Shown in pieces: positions 1 to 6,478 of a stretch of 15,083 bases of DNA. Within the stretch, counting starts at the first letter, position 1. Each line of letters starts with the position of its first letter. The position numbers and the translations under genes were made by a program. Origin of the DNA: Methanocalculaceae archaeon (lineage in GTDB: Archaea > Halobacteriota > Methanomicrobia > Methanomicrobiales > Methanocorpusculaceae); assembly GCA_031255895.1 (NCBI GenBank), contig JAIRRQ010000122.1, positions 1-15,083 of the forward strand. Direction: 5' to 3'. The notes beneath the pieces are model-generated. The model had not been told where the DNA came from and made no database searches. It worked only from the letters and a program-made list of their open reading frames with translations.

Positions 1-581
1 TAGATATACACAGATCGCAGCGGAAATTTTCCGCTGCGAACAGCGACACTGGCTAGACGAAGAACAGAGGGTGTGTCTGCGATTCGTTCTGTATCACAGA
101 ATTTTTCATAAGCAGCAAAGATCGATGCAAAAATCGCGAGTTTATCGTTCTTTGTCGGTAGAACGGCATGTCTGACTTTGAGCGTATTGTAGAGCGTGAC
201 GATATTTTCCACCAACGAAAAACTCACGATTTTTTTGGGACAATCCGTTGAATCTGTTTTTGGATGGAATATATCGCAAATTTCATGGTTATTCTCAATA
301 ATACGTGAAAAAACGAGTTTTTGTTCAACAGAAGAGAGGACACGAACATCTGGGTATGCAACAGTTGCTATTATCTCTGCAAATGCAGGAATAGTTGTGA
401 TCCGAGAGGGGATGATTGGTATTTTCTGCGAAATTATGTCCTTTTTCACTGTTTCTGCCAGACGGTTTACCGGTAGAACCATCCACACATCAGCAGGATG
501 ATCTTTGGATTCAGAGAGGTACTCTGCGGTACATGCATCAAGTGAGGTTCCCGGTAATCCGTAGCGTATCGTCGCTACCAT
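1..581 (-). CDS. AddB/RexB-like helicase-nuclease subunit, N-terminal part (partial)
   Basis: A reading frame starts with ATG at 581 and stays open for 193 codons to the left edge, so the gene is truncated by the window. Its layout matches the N-terminal inactivated helicase domain of AddB/RexB-type double-strand-break repair proteins. A glycine-rich start (RYGLPGTSLDA, residues 6-16) stands where a Walker A loop would be but lacks its lysine. A strand reading VWMVLPVNRLAE then resembles the AddB 'LVP.Q' strand. Next come SRITTIPAFAEIIA, like the 'V.SFSRLA' segment, VLSSVEQKLVFSRII, and, near the edge, a 'K..IF..Y..F....D..SVLRLA' helix pair leading into PLRSVYI. The PD-(D/E)XK nuclease domain expected at the C-terminus would lie outside the window. 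The family call comes from motif layout and was not searched. No Shine-Dalgarno sequence is visible before the ATG, so the message may be leaderless. Confidence 0.55.
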   Translation of the reverse strand, partial: MVATIRYGLPGTSLDACTAEYLSESKDHPADVWMVLPVNRLAETVKKDIISQKIPIIPSRITTIPAFAEIIATVAYPDVRVLSSVEQKLVFSRIIENNHEICDIFHPKTDSTDCPKKIVSFSLVENIVTLYNTLKVRHAVLPTKNDKLAIFASIFAAYEKFCDTERIADTPSVLRLASVAVRSGKFPLRSVYI

Positions 582-943
582 TATGGTGTTAGGTGTGTGG
601 CAGAATGCAATAAATCTGATCCAATTTAGATGCAAGGGGTGTGTAGTGTCAAACGTTTTAGTGTAGAGTGTCTGTTTTTTGATAACTAATGGGGTAATAA
701 AGGAAATATTTTGGATCTGAGTCTCACTTCTATATATATATATCTGTCATCAACATGGTTCACGAAGAAGTGTGTATAGAATACAGTTATTGTTGTCGAA
801 AATATTTGATTTTTTTTAATGTATGAATATTCAATTATTTTTTTGATGATATATTACATGGGTTTCCATGTGACTGCCCACCCGACTGTAATGTATTTAT
901 AATGTGTTTGTATTCAAAAAAATATAGGAATGTATTTTCTTAT
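582..943. other. AT-rich intergenic region between two minus-strand genes
   Basis: This 362-base gap carries the 3' end region of fprA and the promoter of the AddB-like gene. Visible elements are a (TA)6T run at 731-743, a 6-bp hairpin ACATGG-GTTT-CCATGT at 856-871, and the pair GACTG...GACTG just after it. No ORF of plausible coding quality or known RNA gene was seen. Confidence 0.7.
916..922 (-). terminator. Oligo-T terminator of fprA
   Basis: Seven consecutive A on the plus strand read as T7 in the fprA transcript, about 20 nt past its stop codon. Oligo-T without a hairpin is the usual archaeal termination signal. Confidence 0.5.
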
Positions 944-2167
944 TTAAGGCATCTTTTTGATTTCTTTTGCGATTTCTTGACCTATGATAAAAAATTTTTC
1001 CTTGTCTTCTTGGTTTGGAAGGTAGGTGAATTCGATCGGATCATGCCAGATTTGAATACCTGCTTTCTCTAGGAGTTCGGTGATGATTTTTGATGCTCCT
1101 CCTTTCCCACCGTTGGATCCGAAGGCGAATCCAATTTTCTTCTGGGTCTGTTTGCCAGGTCTGATTCCCATTAGATAGTACAGGAATCCTGCAACTGTTG
1201 GCAGTGGATAGTCTTCGAGGGTAGGTGAACCAACGATGACAGCTTTTGAGTCGAGAATGTCGCGGACGACGTCGGATCTGTGGACACCTTCGTAGCGTCC
1301 GTCTTTGAGAAGATCAATTTTGACTTCAATACCTTCGGAAATTGCACCTTCAGCAATGTACTGGGCAGCAATACCGGTCGAGTAGTGCATCGTGTCATAA
1401 ACGATGGTGATCTTGTTTTTGGAAAGACCGTTTGCCCAGTTGACATAGGCGTTGATGATATCTTCTGCGTGACTTCTCCAGATGATACCGTGCGAAGGTG
1501 CAATCATCTCAATAGGCACTCCAAGTTCGTTGACTTCTCCGAGTTTTTTGAGAACTTTCGAGGAGAGTGGGACGATCAGGTTTGCCACGAATTTTGCTGC
1601 GTACTCTATGGCTACATCAATGCCGAGTTCGTCATCGAAACGTTCGCTTGATGCAATATGTTGGCCGAACGCATCATTTGGGAATAGAATCTTGTCTTCT
1701 CCGAGATAGGTAAACATGGAATCTGGCCAGTGGAGGAATGGCGCCTCAAGGAAGGTCAGGGTCTTGCTGTTGCCAAGAGGCAGGGTTTCAAGGTTTTTGA
1801 TGGTGTGAATATTCCATGCACTCGTGTCGTAGTGACGTTCAAATCCTTTTTTAGCTGTTTCGGTCATGTAGATCGGGACGTTTTTGAGTCTCTCTGAGAG
1901 AAGCGGGAGGGAACCTGAGTGATCGATCTCAATGTGGTTTGCAATGATGTAGTCGATTCTCTCTAGCGGAAGAACAGATTCAATTCGCTCGATCATCTGC
2001 CACTCATGTCCAGGGTAAGTTCCATCAATCAGTGTGACCTTTTCGTCGATGATGAGGTATGCGTTGTAAGTAGTTCCTGGGAGTGTGTAGCCGTGATAGT
2101 CACGAATATTCCAGTCGATGGCTCCTACCCAGTAGACACCGTTCTTAATTTTTACTGCTTTCAACAT
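944..2167 (-). CDS. fprA: F420H2 oxidase, A-type flavodiiron protein
   Basis: This protein reduces O2 to water with electrons from reduced coenzyme F420, protecting the methanogen's oxygen-sensitive enzymes in the cytoplasm. It has 407 residues, normal for the core family. Residues 1-250 form the metallo-beta-lactamase-like diiron domain with a complete ligand set: H78-x-E80-x-D82-H83, H146, D165 and H226, with the spacing usual for these proteins. Residues 252-407 form the flavodoxin domain that binds FMN; its phosphate loop is around YDTMHYSTG (257-265), and GSPTLEDYPLP and GFAFGSNGGKGG follow. No rubredoxin or flavin-reductase domain is fused at the C-terminus, which fits direct use of F420H2. 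A GGAG Shine-Dalgarno seven bases before the ATG fixes the start. It is divergent from fae, and a redox regulator of the MsvR type lies one gene further on. Confidence 0.93.
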   Translation of the reverse strand: MLKAVKIKNGVYWVGAIDWNIRDYHGYTLPGTTYNAYLIIDEKVTLIDGTYPGHEWQMIERIESVLPLERIDYIIANHIEIDHSGSLPLLSERLKNVPIYMTETAKKGFERHYDTSAWNIHTIKNLETLPLGNSKTLTFLEAPFLHWPDSMFTYLGEDKILFPNDAFGQHIASSERFDDELGIDVAIEYAAKFVANLIVPLSSKVLKKLGEVNELGVPIEMIAPSHGIIWRSHAEDIINAYVNWANGLSKNKITIVYDTMHYSTGIAAQYIAEGAISEGIEVKIDLLKDGRYEGVHRSDVVRDILDSKAVIVGSPTLEDYPLPTVAGFLYYLMGIRPGKQTQKKIGFAFGSNGGKGGASKIITELLEKAGIQIWHDPIEFTYLPNQEDKEKFFIIGQEIAKEIKKMP

Positions 2168-2509
2168 GGTAATTCTCCATCCAAGATCACAACAGAATGC
2201 AAGGCTGTAGTGTCCAGTGGTTGATCACATATTTGTTCTTGATGTTTAATACCTATTAGATCGCGGTACTTTTACAGCGAGTACATTTAGTCCAATTGAG
2301 ATTATATTTTTTATGAATAAATTTTTTTGTAAATGATTGTTTTTTTCGTGATTTATTTAATCTGTGGACATAAGGGATCGCACAGTAGGTGATGGCATGG
2401 ATGTTGATCAATTTTACATCCGCGAAGATCAAATATTTAACCAATCATTGCCATATCAACAGATCAACAGACCTAGAAAGGATCTGAAATTAGTCAGCAA
2501 GGTACCAAC
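2168..2509. promoter_or_regulatory. Divergent fprA/fae control region
   Basis: This 342-base region carries both promoters. On the plus strand, AAATATTTAA at 2431-2440 is a good TATA-like element for fae, implying a leader of roughly 45 nt. On the minus strand, TATTAAAC (complement of 2244-2251) is a candidate TATA box for fprA. GATCAA occurs at 2406-2411 (inside the perfect palindrome TTGATCAA at 2404-2411), at 2427-2432 and at 2462-2467, and inverted at 2221-2226. A TTATGAA motif at 2311-2317 matches half-sites found before msvR. No gene was seen inside. Confidence 0.5.
2175..2178 (-). promoter_or_regulatory. Shine-Dalgarno of fprA
   Basis: GGAG on the minus strand lies seven bases upstream of the fprA ATG. 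It supports the chosen start and shows that this gene is translated from a leadered mRNA, unlike several others here. Confidence 0.65.
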
Positions 2510-3055
2510 ATGGGATTTTTACAAAGCATTGACAATGCGGTGGGAGGAGTAATTTCCCCGTTTAACTGCGTGATGTTTGGAGAGGCCCTGATCGGAGAGG
2601 GTGCAGAGGTTGCCCACATCGATCTTGTGATCGGACCCAAAGGAAGTTCCGTTGAACAGGCTTTTGTGAGTGCGCTTGCTTCTCCCCAGAGAGGCCACAC
2701 GCCGCTTCTTGCCGTTATCACTCCAAATTTGCCAACCAAACCAACGACATTGATGGTTAATAAAGTTACCATGAAAAATTCGGATCAGGCAGTGATGATG
2801 TTCGGTCCTGCTCAACATGCGGTTGCGATGGCCGTTATGGATTCGGTTGATGAGGGCGTTATTCCCAAAGAAAAGACTGAAGATCTGCTGATCATTGTAT
2901 CTGTTTTTATTGAGTGGGACGCCGTAGACAAGAAGAAGGTGCATGACTGGAATTATGAGGCAACAAAGCTTGCAATCAAGCGTGCCGTTACCTGTGAACC
3001 GAAGGTGGATGAGATATTGGCAAAAAAGAACTCGGCAATTCATCCATTCAACTAA
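2510..3055 (+). CDS. fae: Formaldehyde-activating enzyme (stand-alone Fae)
   Basis: Fae condenses formaldehyde with tetrahydromethanopterin (or its sarcinapterin relative) to give methylene-H4MPT. In methanogens it serves formaldehyde detoxification and, with Hps, pentose synthesis from ribulose phosphates. The 181-residue protein is colinear with known Fae: FGEALIGEGAEVAHIDLVIGP (23-43) carries the catalytic histidine (H36). LLAVITPNLPTKPTTLMVNKVT, QAVMMFGPAQHAVAMAV, VFIEWDA and the C-terminal HPFN follow. No Hps domain is fused. An N-terminal tail of about 20 residues precedes the usual first strand; AAGGT shortly before the ATG at 2510 supports this start, but the ATG at 2573 would give a protein of classical length. 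It is divergent from fprA, and msvR follows on the same strand after 144 bases. Confidence 0.92.
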   Translation: MGFLQSIDNAVGGVISPFNCVMFGEALIGEGAEVAHIDLVIGPKGSSVEQAFVSALASPQRGHTPLLAVITPNLPTKPTTLMVNKVTMKNSDQAVMMFGPAQHAVAMAVMDSVDEGVIPKEKTEDLLIIVSVFIEWDAVDKKKVHDWNYEATKLAIKRAVTCEPKVDEILAKKNSAIHPFN

Positions 3056-3091
3056 TCTTTTTTCTTACAGTAATTGATCAGTACTTTTTTT
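3056..3091 (+). terminator. Oligo-T terminator downstream of fae
   Basis: T6 at 3058-3063 lies immediately after the stop codon, and T7 at 3085-3091 follows. They suggest that fae ends before the msvR promoter, so the two genes are probably separate transcripts. Confidence 0.5.
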
Positions 3092-3106
3092 GCATCATCG
3101 CGAACA

Positions 3107-3179
3107 TTCATAACTGTTCACAACAAATAACAGTTCAATTAAGTTTTTTCATAAAACAAACGAAATATGTTATGAAAAA
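3107..3179. promoter_or_regulatory. Nested inverted repeats upstream of msvR (candidate operator)
   Basis: Two perfect dyads lie in the 144-base gap. AACTGTT (3112-3118) and AACAGTT (3129-3135) are separated by 10 bases. TTTTTCATAA (3145-3154) and TTATGAAAAA (3170-3179) are separated by 15 bases. The half-site TTCATAA also occurs at 3107-3113, overlapping the first dyad. The second dyad ends 20 bases before the msvR ATG, where promoter elements and the transcription start should be, so autoregulation by MsvR is a natural inference. Confidence 0.5.
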
Positions 3180-3199
3180 CACCGTGTCAGATTTAGATC

Positions 3200-3994
3200 A
3201 TGCTCTCCCTTCTCAAATTGTTTTCCAGTGATGGTGTTGTCACGGCGATAAGCAGTCCGGTTAGGAATAATATCCTATTTCTTATCCGTGATGAGGGAGA
3301 GATCTCTTTTTCTCGGATTATGGAGTATACGGGTCTGTCCAAGTCAACGGTGTCGGCGCATGTCAACTCTTTGATTGATGCAGGACTTATTGCATCCCGA
3401 TCTGTCCCGGGTGATGCTCGCAAAAAAATGTATTATCTGATCGCGTTGCATCTTGCTGATATTCAGCCGTGTCATCGGACAGGAGACAATGAATTCCGTG
3501 AATTGATCCGCCAATGCTACATTAAGTATGATAGTGTTGACTATCGCCAGATTATTCCCCATATTATTCAGGTGGCGTTGATTGAGGCAGGGATCAGAAT
3601 TGATCCGATCATGATGCGGGGGGGAGAGATACTTGGGGAATCTATTTCAGTGCATCTAGTTGCGGAAGTACTGGAAAAGACAATTGAGAATGTGATCCTG
3701 TTTTGGATTCGGTACGGGCTTGGGGACATGCGCATTCGTTCCACATCACCGTTGCGACTGGAAATTTACAAATGCTACGAATGCATGGTGCTGCCAAAGA
3801 CAGAGCATAGTTGCTGTGTTATCTCATGTGGTGTTTTGACTGCAATTTTTTCTTCGCATTTCAAACAATCAGTGCGTGTGGTGGAAATCGAGTGCATGAC
3901 ACAAGGATATCCTTCCTGCTGTTTTGAGATTGATGTACCGAAATGTTATCGACAGGAATCGATAAAAATGCCGCAACGTCCAGCATCATACTAA
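3200..3994 (+). CDS. msvR: MsvR-type redox-sensing transcription regulator (wHTH + V4R)
   Basis: This 264-residue protein has the two-domain plan of methanogen-specific V4R regulators. Residues about 10-88 form an ArsR-like winged helix: PVRNNILFLIRDEGEISFSRIM, the recognition helix region GLSKSTVSAHVNSLIDAG, and a wing at SVPGDARKKMYYL. Residues about 120-247 form the V4R-like ligand/metal domain, with CYEC (192-195), HSCCVISCGVL (203-213), a GLG turn and a C-terminal ECMTQGYPSCCFEI. There are eleven cysteines (91, 106, 192, 195, 205, 206, 210, 232, 240, 241, 249), most in the V4R part, as expected of a thiol-switch sensor. MsvR proteins of Methanothermobacter and Methanosarcina bind DNA in a redox-dependent way and, in the former, control an adjacent F420H2 oxidase operon. 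Here fprA lies one gene upstream. No Shine-Dalgarno was seen. Confidence 0.82.
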   Translation: MLSLLKLFSSDGVVTAISSPVRNNILFLIRDEGEISFSRIMEYTGLSKSTVSAHVNSLIDAGLIASRSVPGDARKKMYYLIALHLADIQPCHRTGDNEFRELIRQCYIKYDSVDYRQIIPHIIQVALIEAGIRIDPIMMRGGEILGESISVHLVAEVLEKTIENVILFWIRYGLGDMRIRSTSPLRLEIYKCYECMVLPKTEHSCCVISCGVLTAIFSSHFKQSVRVVEIECMTQGYPSCCFEIDVPKCYRQESIKMPQRPASY

Positions 3995-4014
3995 AAAAAT
4001 CATACTAAAAAAAA
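3985..4014. repeat. 14-bp tandem duplication spanning the msvR stop codon
   Basis: ATCATACTAAAAAAA (3985-3999) is followed at a 14-base offset by ATCATACTAAAAAAAA (3999-4014). The first copy encodes the final Ser-Tyr-stop of MsvR and the second lies just past it. The A-runs are T7 and T8 on the opposite strand. Confidence 0.75.
3993..4014 (-). terminator. Oligo-T terminator of the propeller gene
   Basis: A8 at 4007-4014 and A7 at 3993-3999 read as T-runs on the minus strand, 10 to 30 bases past the stop codon of the propeller gene. They overlap the msvR stop codon. Confidence 0.5.
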
Positions 4015-4023
4015 TGTATCAAT

Positions 4024-5328
4024 TTAATTTTTTCTTTTTGCCTTTTTTTTTGTGAATTTTCTACTATTTTTCATCACTAGTTTGGATTTTCGTATTACAA
4101 GGAAGTACATCGCTCCGATAAGGATGAAAATTGCCACTGTGGTTCCGGTAATCCACAATTCTCTTCTTTCCATGCCTGTGGTGTTGGACAGGGTGATTAG
4201 AATACCTTCGGCAAAATCCTTCTTCATGACCCAGCCGACGAGTGCAGCAGATCTGTCAGAAATGGATGCAATGTCATTGTACATTGATCGCTTTCCGTTC
4301 TGAAATATTTTTTCAAGTTCAATTATTGCACCATCGACTGAAAGTGTCAACCAGACTGGATCATCATATCCGTCCATTCCAGCAATGAGATATCTATCTC
4401 CGAACTGGACAACTGCGTAAGGTACATAGCATCTAGGAAGTTCATTGACCCAAATATTGGAAAGATCGCTATTGATGTGTGCTGCCCAACCGAGTCCGTT
4501 TGTCCATGTTACGCCGAATGGTGGATTGGATCCGACCACGAGGTATCCACCTCCATATGCGCGTGTGATGGCGTATCCACATGCACCTGTACCATACACT
4601 GGATCAGTGCTTCCCGTTCGGATAATGTTCTGATTTTGGACAACGTCGTTCTTGATTTTTGCAATCCAAGCGCAGGTACTTCCTTCGTTAAGATTGGAAG
4701 TGGTTCCACCTGTAAGAACGAGAGTGTTGTCATCCTCAAGAAGCATTGCAAGTGGAATCATAGATGTGGTTTCGCTGCCGAGATGGATCTTATCGTTGAT
4801 GAGAGTACCTGTCGAAAGCAGATAATTCTGGATAAATCCAGTGTTATTTTCCCAAAACCATCCAGCAAAGTGGATTACATTGTCGGAAACAACAATGTCA
4901 CCTGTACCGATTCCAGGAATATTTTTATGCCAGAGGATGTTACCTTCTTTGTCTACTCTGATCAGGTTTGTCTCACCGCCGAATGTGTAACCTGTTTTTT
5001 CAGAACCATTAACTGTTCGGATGGTGGTAGTAAGGACAACTCCTCCGTCACCAAGAGTGGCAAGGGATCTGACATCATCACCAGGGAGAGACGTACGCCA
5101 GATTTCTTTTCCAGTAGCATCTGTTTTTAGCAAAATTGCACCGGAATTATTAGTCATGCCGAGAAAAAAATTTCCTCCGTTTGCAAGCGTTATAGCTTCG
5201 ATGTTGACATAAGTCCCGCTAGATTGGTAGGTCACGTTGAGATTTTCAATGGTGCTTGCAAATGTGCCTCCGCAACAGATGATCGCGATCAATAGGAGGG
5301 CAAGAACTGTTTTTGCACACTTGATCAT
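4024..5328 (-). CDS. Secreted, membrane-anchored beta-propeller-like protein
   Basis: I do not recognise a named family. The 434-residue protein has an N-terminal Sec-type signal (K3/K6, then hydrophobic 7-19, likely cleavage near A24), a large extracellular part, and a C-terminal membrane segment (391-412) followed by a basic tail ending KKKAKRKN. It should therefore be anchored with its bulk outside. The outer part has WD/PQQ-like propeller strands: AILLKTDATGKEIWRTSLPGD (64-84), NLIRVDKEGNILWHKNIPG (121-139), CAWIAKIKNDVV (219-230), WAAHINSDLSNIWVNELP (281-298) and WLTLSVDGAIIELEKIF (326-342). Each alternates with 'GGG.V..G' strands. There are about five to seven blades and many Asn/Thr, with sequons for N-glycosylation (for example NNSG, NNTG, SNTT). 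It is convergent with msvR and divergent from endA. Function is unknown; adhesion, ligand binding or surface-layer association are possibilities. Confidence 0.7.
   Translation of the reverse strand: MIKCAKTVLALLLIAIICCGGTFASTIENLNVTYQSSGTYVNIEAITLANGGNFFLGMTNNSGAILLKTDATGKEIWRTSLPGDDVRSLATLGDGGVVLTTTIRTVNGSEKTGYTFGGETNLIRVDKEGNILWHKNIPGIGTGDIVVSDNVIHFAGWFWENNTGFIQNYLLSTGTLINDKIHLGSETTSMIPLAMLLEDDNTLVLTGGTTSNLNEGSTCAWIAKIKNDVVQNQNIIRTGSTDPVYGTGACGYAITRAYGGGYLVVGSNPPFGVTWTNGLGWAAHINSDLSNIWVNELPRCYVPYAVVQFGDRYLIAGMDGYDDPVWLTLSVDGAIIELEKIFQNGKRSMYNDIASISDRSAALVGWVMKKDFAEGILITLSNTTGMERRELWITGTTVAIFILIGAMYFLVIRKSKLVMKNSRKFTKKKAKRKN
4028..4051 (+). terminator. Oligo-T terminator of msvR
   Basis: T6, T5 and T9 runs (the last at 4043-4051) start about 34 bases after the msvR stop. 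They lie inside the opposite gene, where they encode its lysine-rich C-terminal tail. Confidence 0.5.
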
Positions 5329-5426
5329 ATATCGTCTATTTTATGTTAGGGTATTAGTATGTTTGTAAATTTTACTCGGGCGGAAGACACCCCTTTAATG
5401 CTTCCATAAAACAAAATTATATCCAA
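5329..5426. promoter_or_regulatory. Divergent promoter region, propeller gene / endA operon
   Basis: This 98-base gap separates two divergent starts. TTTAATG near 5393-5399, about 30 bases before the endA GTG, is a reasonable TATA-like element for the operon. ACATAAAATAG (complement of 5337-5347) and AAAATTTAC (complement of about 5370-5378) are candidates for the minus gene. GGAAG...CTTCC forms a short inverted repeat around the presumed endA TATA box. Confidence 0.35.
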
Positions 5427-6452
5427 GTGAAGGCACAATTCGATGGTAAACAGGTTTTGGCACCGCCGGAGGCAAAAATTTTCTACGAACAGAATGGTTA
5501 TGGTCGTGTGGAAAAAACAGGGAATCTCCGACTTGCAGTCGAAGAGGCACTTTACCTTATAGCGCGCGGAAAAATTCAGATTGATGGTTGGTCATTTGAT
5601 TCTCTTCTTGCTGAAAGTGCCGTTTCACCTGATTTTCTCCGCAAATTCATTGTTTATCGCGATATCCGCGATCGCGGTTTTGTTGTCACCACTGGACCAC
5701 AAAACTTCTGGGCCTTTCCACGCGGTCAGCGACCTGGACATGGGCAATCAAAGTATCTGTTGCGCGTTTTGTCGGAACGCGACATTGTGGATCTCTCCGT
5801 TATTCTTCGCGAGACACAGACCGCATTAAACATGCGCAAGCAATACCTGCTTGCCGTTGTTGACGACGAGCATGAACTGACTTACTATGAGATTCGGATT
5901 ACTCGTCTTGTTGCAAAAGAGGTGATTGGTTATTCAGAATTTGAAAATATTCCGAATATTTCGGCAACGTTAACTGGGATGCCTGCCTATGTTGTGGAAG
6001 ACGGAACCGGTGTTACCGTGACGCTCAGAAATAGTCGATATGGCACGATGTTGGATACAACCAGGCTTTTTCTCGCACCGGTTGAGATCTGTTGGCTGCT
6101 TGAATCCGGAAAACTTGCGCTTACACCGGGGATGACCGCTGAGGATTATGAGGCTTTTGTAGCAACATATGATCCTGAGTTTACAGACAAAATGACTGTG
6201 TACCGATATTTCCGCAGCATTGGTTGGTCACCTCGGACTGGTTACAAGTATGGTCATCATTTCCGTGTGTACACCGAGGATGGGAAACACTCAGAGATGC
6301 TCGTGCACGCCTGTGCACATAATCCCGTCATGTCGATGAGAGTCATTTCTCGTTCGGTTCGACTCGCCCACAGTGTGAAAAAGAAGATGCTCTTTGCCTA
6401 TATGGAAAAGGCTGATATCTTCTTCATCGAATTTGCTCGTATGAAACTATAA
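5427..6452 (+). CDS. endA: tRNA-splicing endonuclease
   Basis: EndA cuts the bulge-helix-bulge at tRNA (and rRNA) exon-intron junctions, leaving 2',3'-cyclic phosphate ends. At 341 residues it is the long, duplicated euryarchaeal form that acts as a homodimer. Residues about 1-165 are the degenerate repeat (FDGKQVL, RGFVVTTGPQNFWAFPRG) and about 185-341 the catalytic repeat. The active repeat keeps SIGWSPRTGYKYGHHFRVY (264-282) with the likely catalytic tyrosine Y282, histidine H288 in KHSEMLVH, and lysine K318 in AHSVKKKM. The His-Lys spacing of 30 is as in known enzymes; the Tyr-His spacing is shorter than usual, which implies a trimmed loop. Translation starts at a GTG that gives the expected N-terminus. 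It leads an operon with trpS 26 bases downstream. Confidence 0.9.
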   Translation: MKAQFDGKQVLAPPEAKIFYEQNGYGRVEKTGNLRLAVEEALYLIARGKIQIDGWSFDSLLAESAVSPDFLRKFIVYRDIRDRGFVVTTGPQNFWAFPRGQRPGHGQSKYLLRVLSERDIVDLSVILRETQTALNMRKQYLLAVVDDEHELTYYEIRITRLVAKEVIGYSEFENIPNISATLTGMPAYVVEDGTGVTVTLRNSRYGTMLDTTRLFLAPVEICWLLESGKLALTPGMTAEDYEAFVATYDPEFTDKMTVYRYFRSIGWSPRTGYKYGHHFRVYTEDGKHSEMLVHACAHNPVMSMRVISRSVRLAHSVKKKMLFAYMEKADIFFIEFARMKL

Positions 6453-6478
6453 TCTAATCATTATCAATTGTGAGATTT

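Noticed and set aside
196..501. 101-codon plus-strand frame over the left partial gene
   Set aside because: It is antisense to the AddB-like frame, which has the better protein pattern and continues to the edge.
2364..2552. 62-codon plus-strand frame overlapping the fae start
   Set aside because: It overlaps the fprA/fae promoter elements and the fae start out of frame, and shows no motif.
2519..3043. 174-codon minus-strand frame opposite fae
   Set aside because: fae on the plus strand is conserved from the N-terminal strand to the HPF-type C-terminus. The opposite frame is a His/Cys/Asn-rich shadow.
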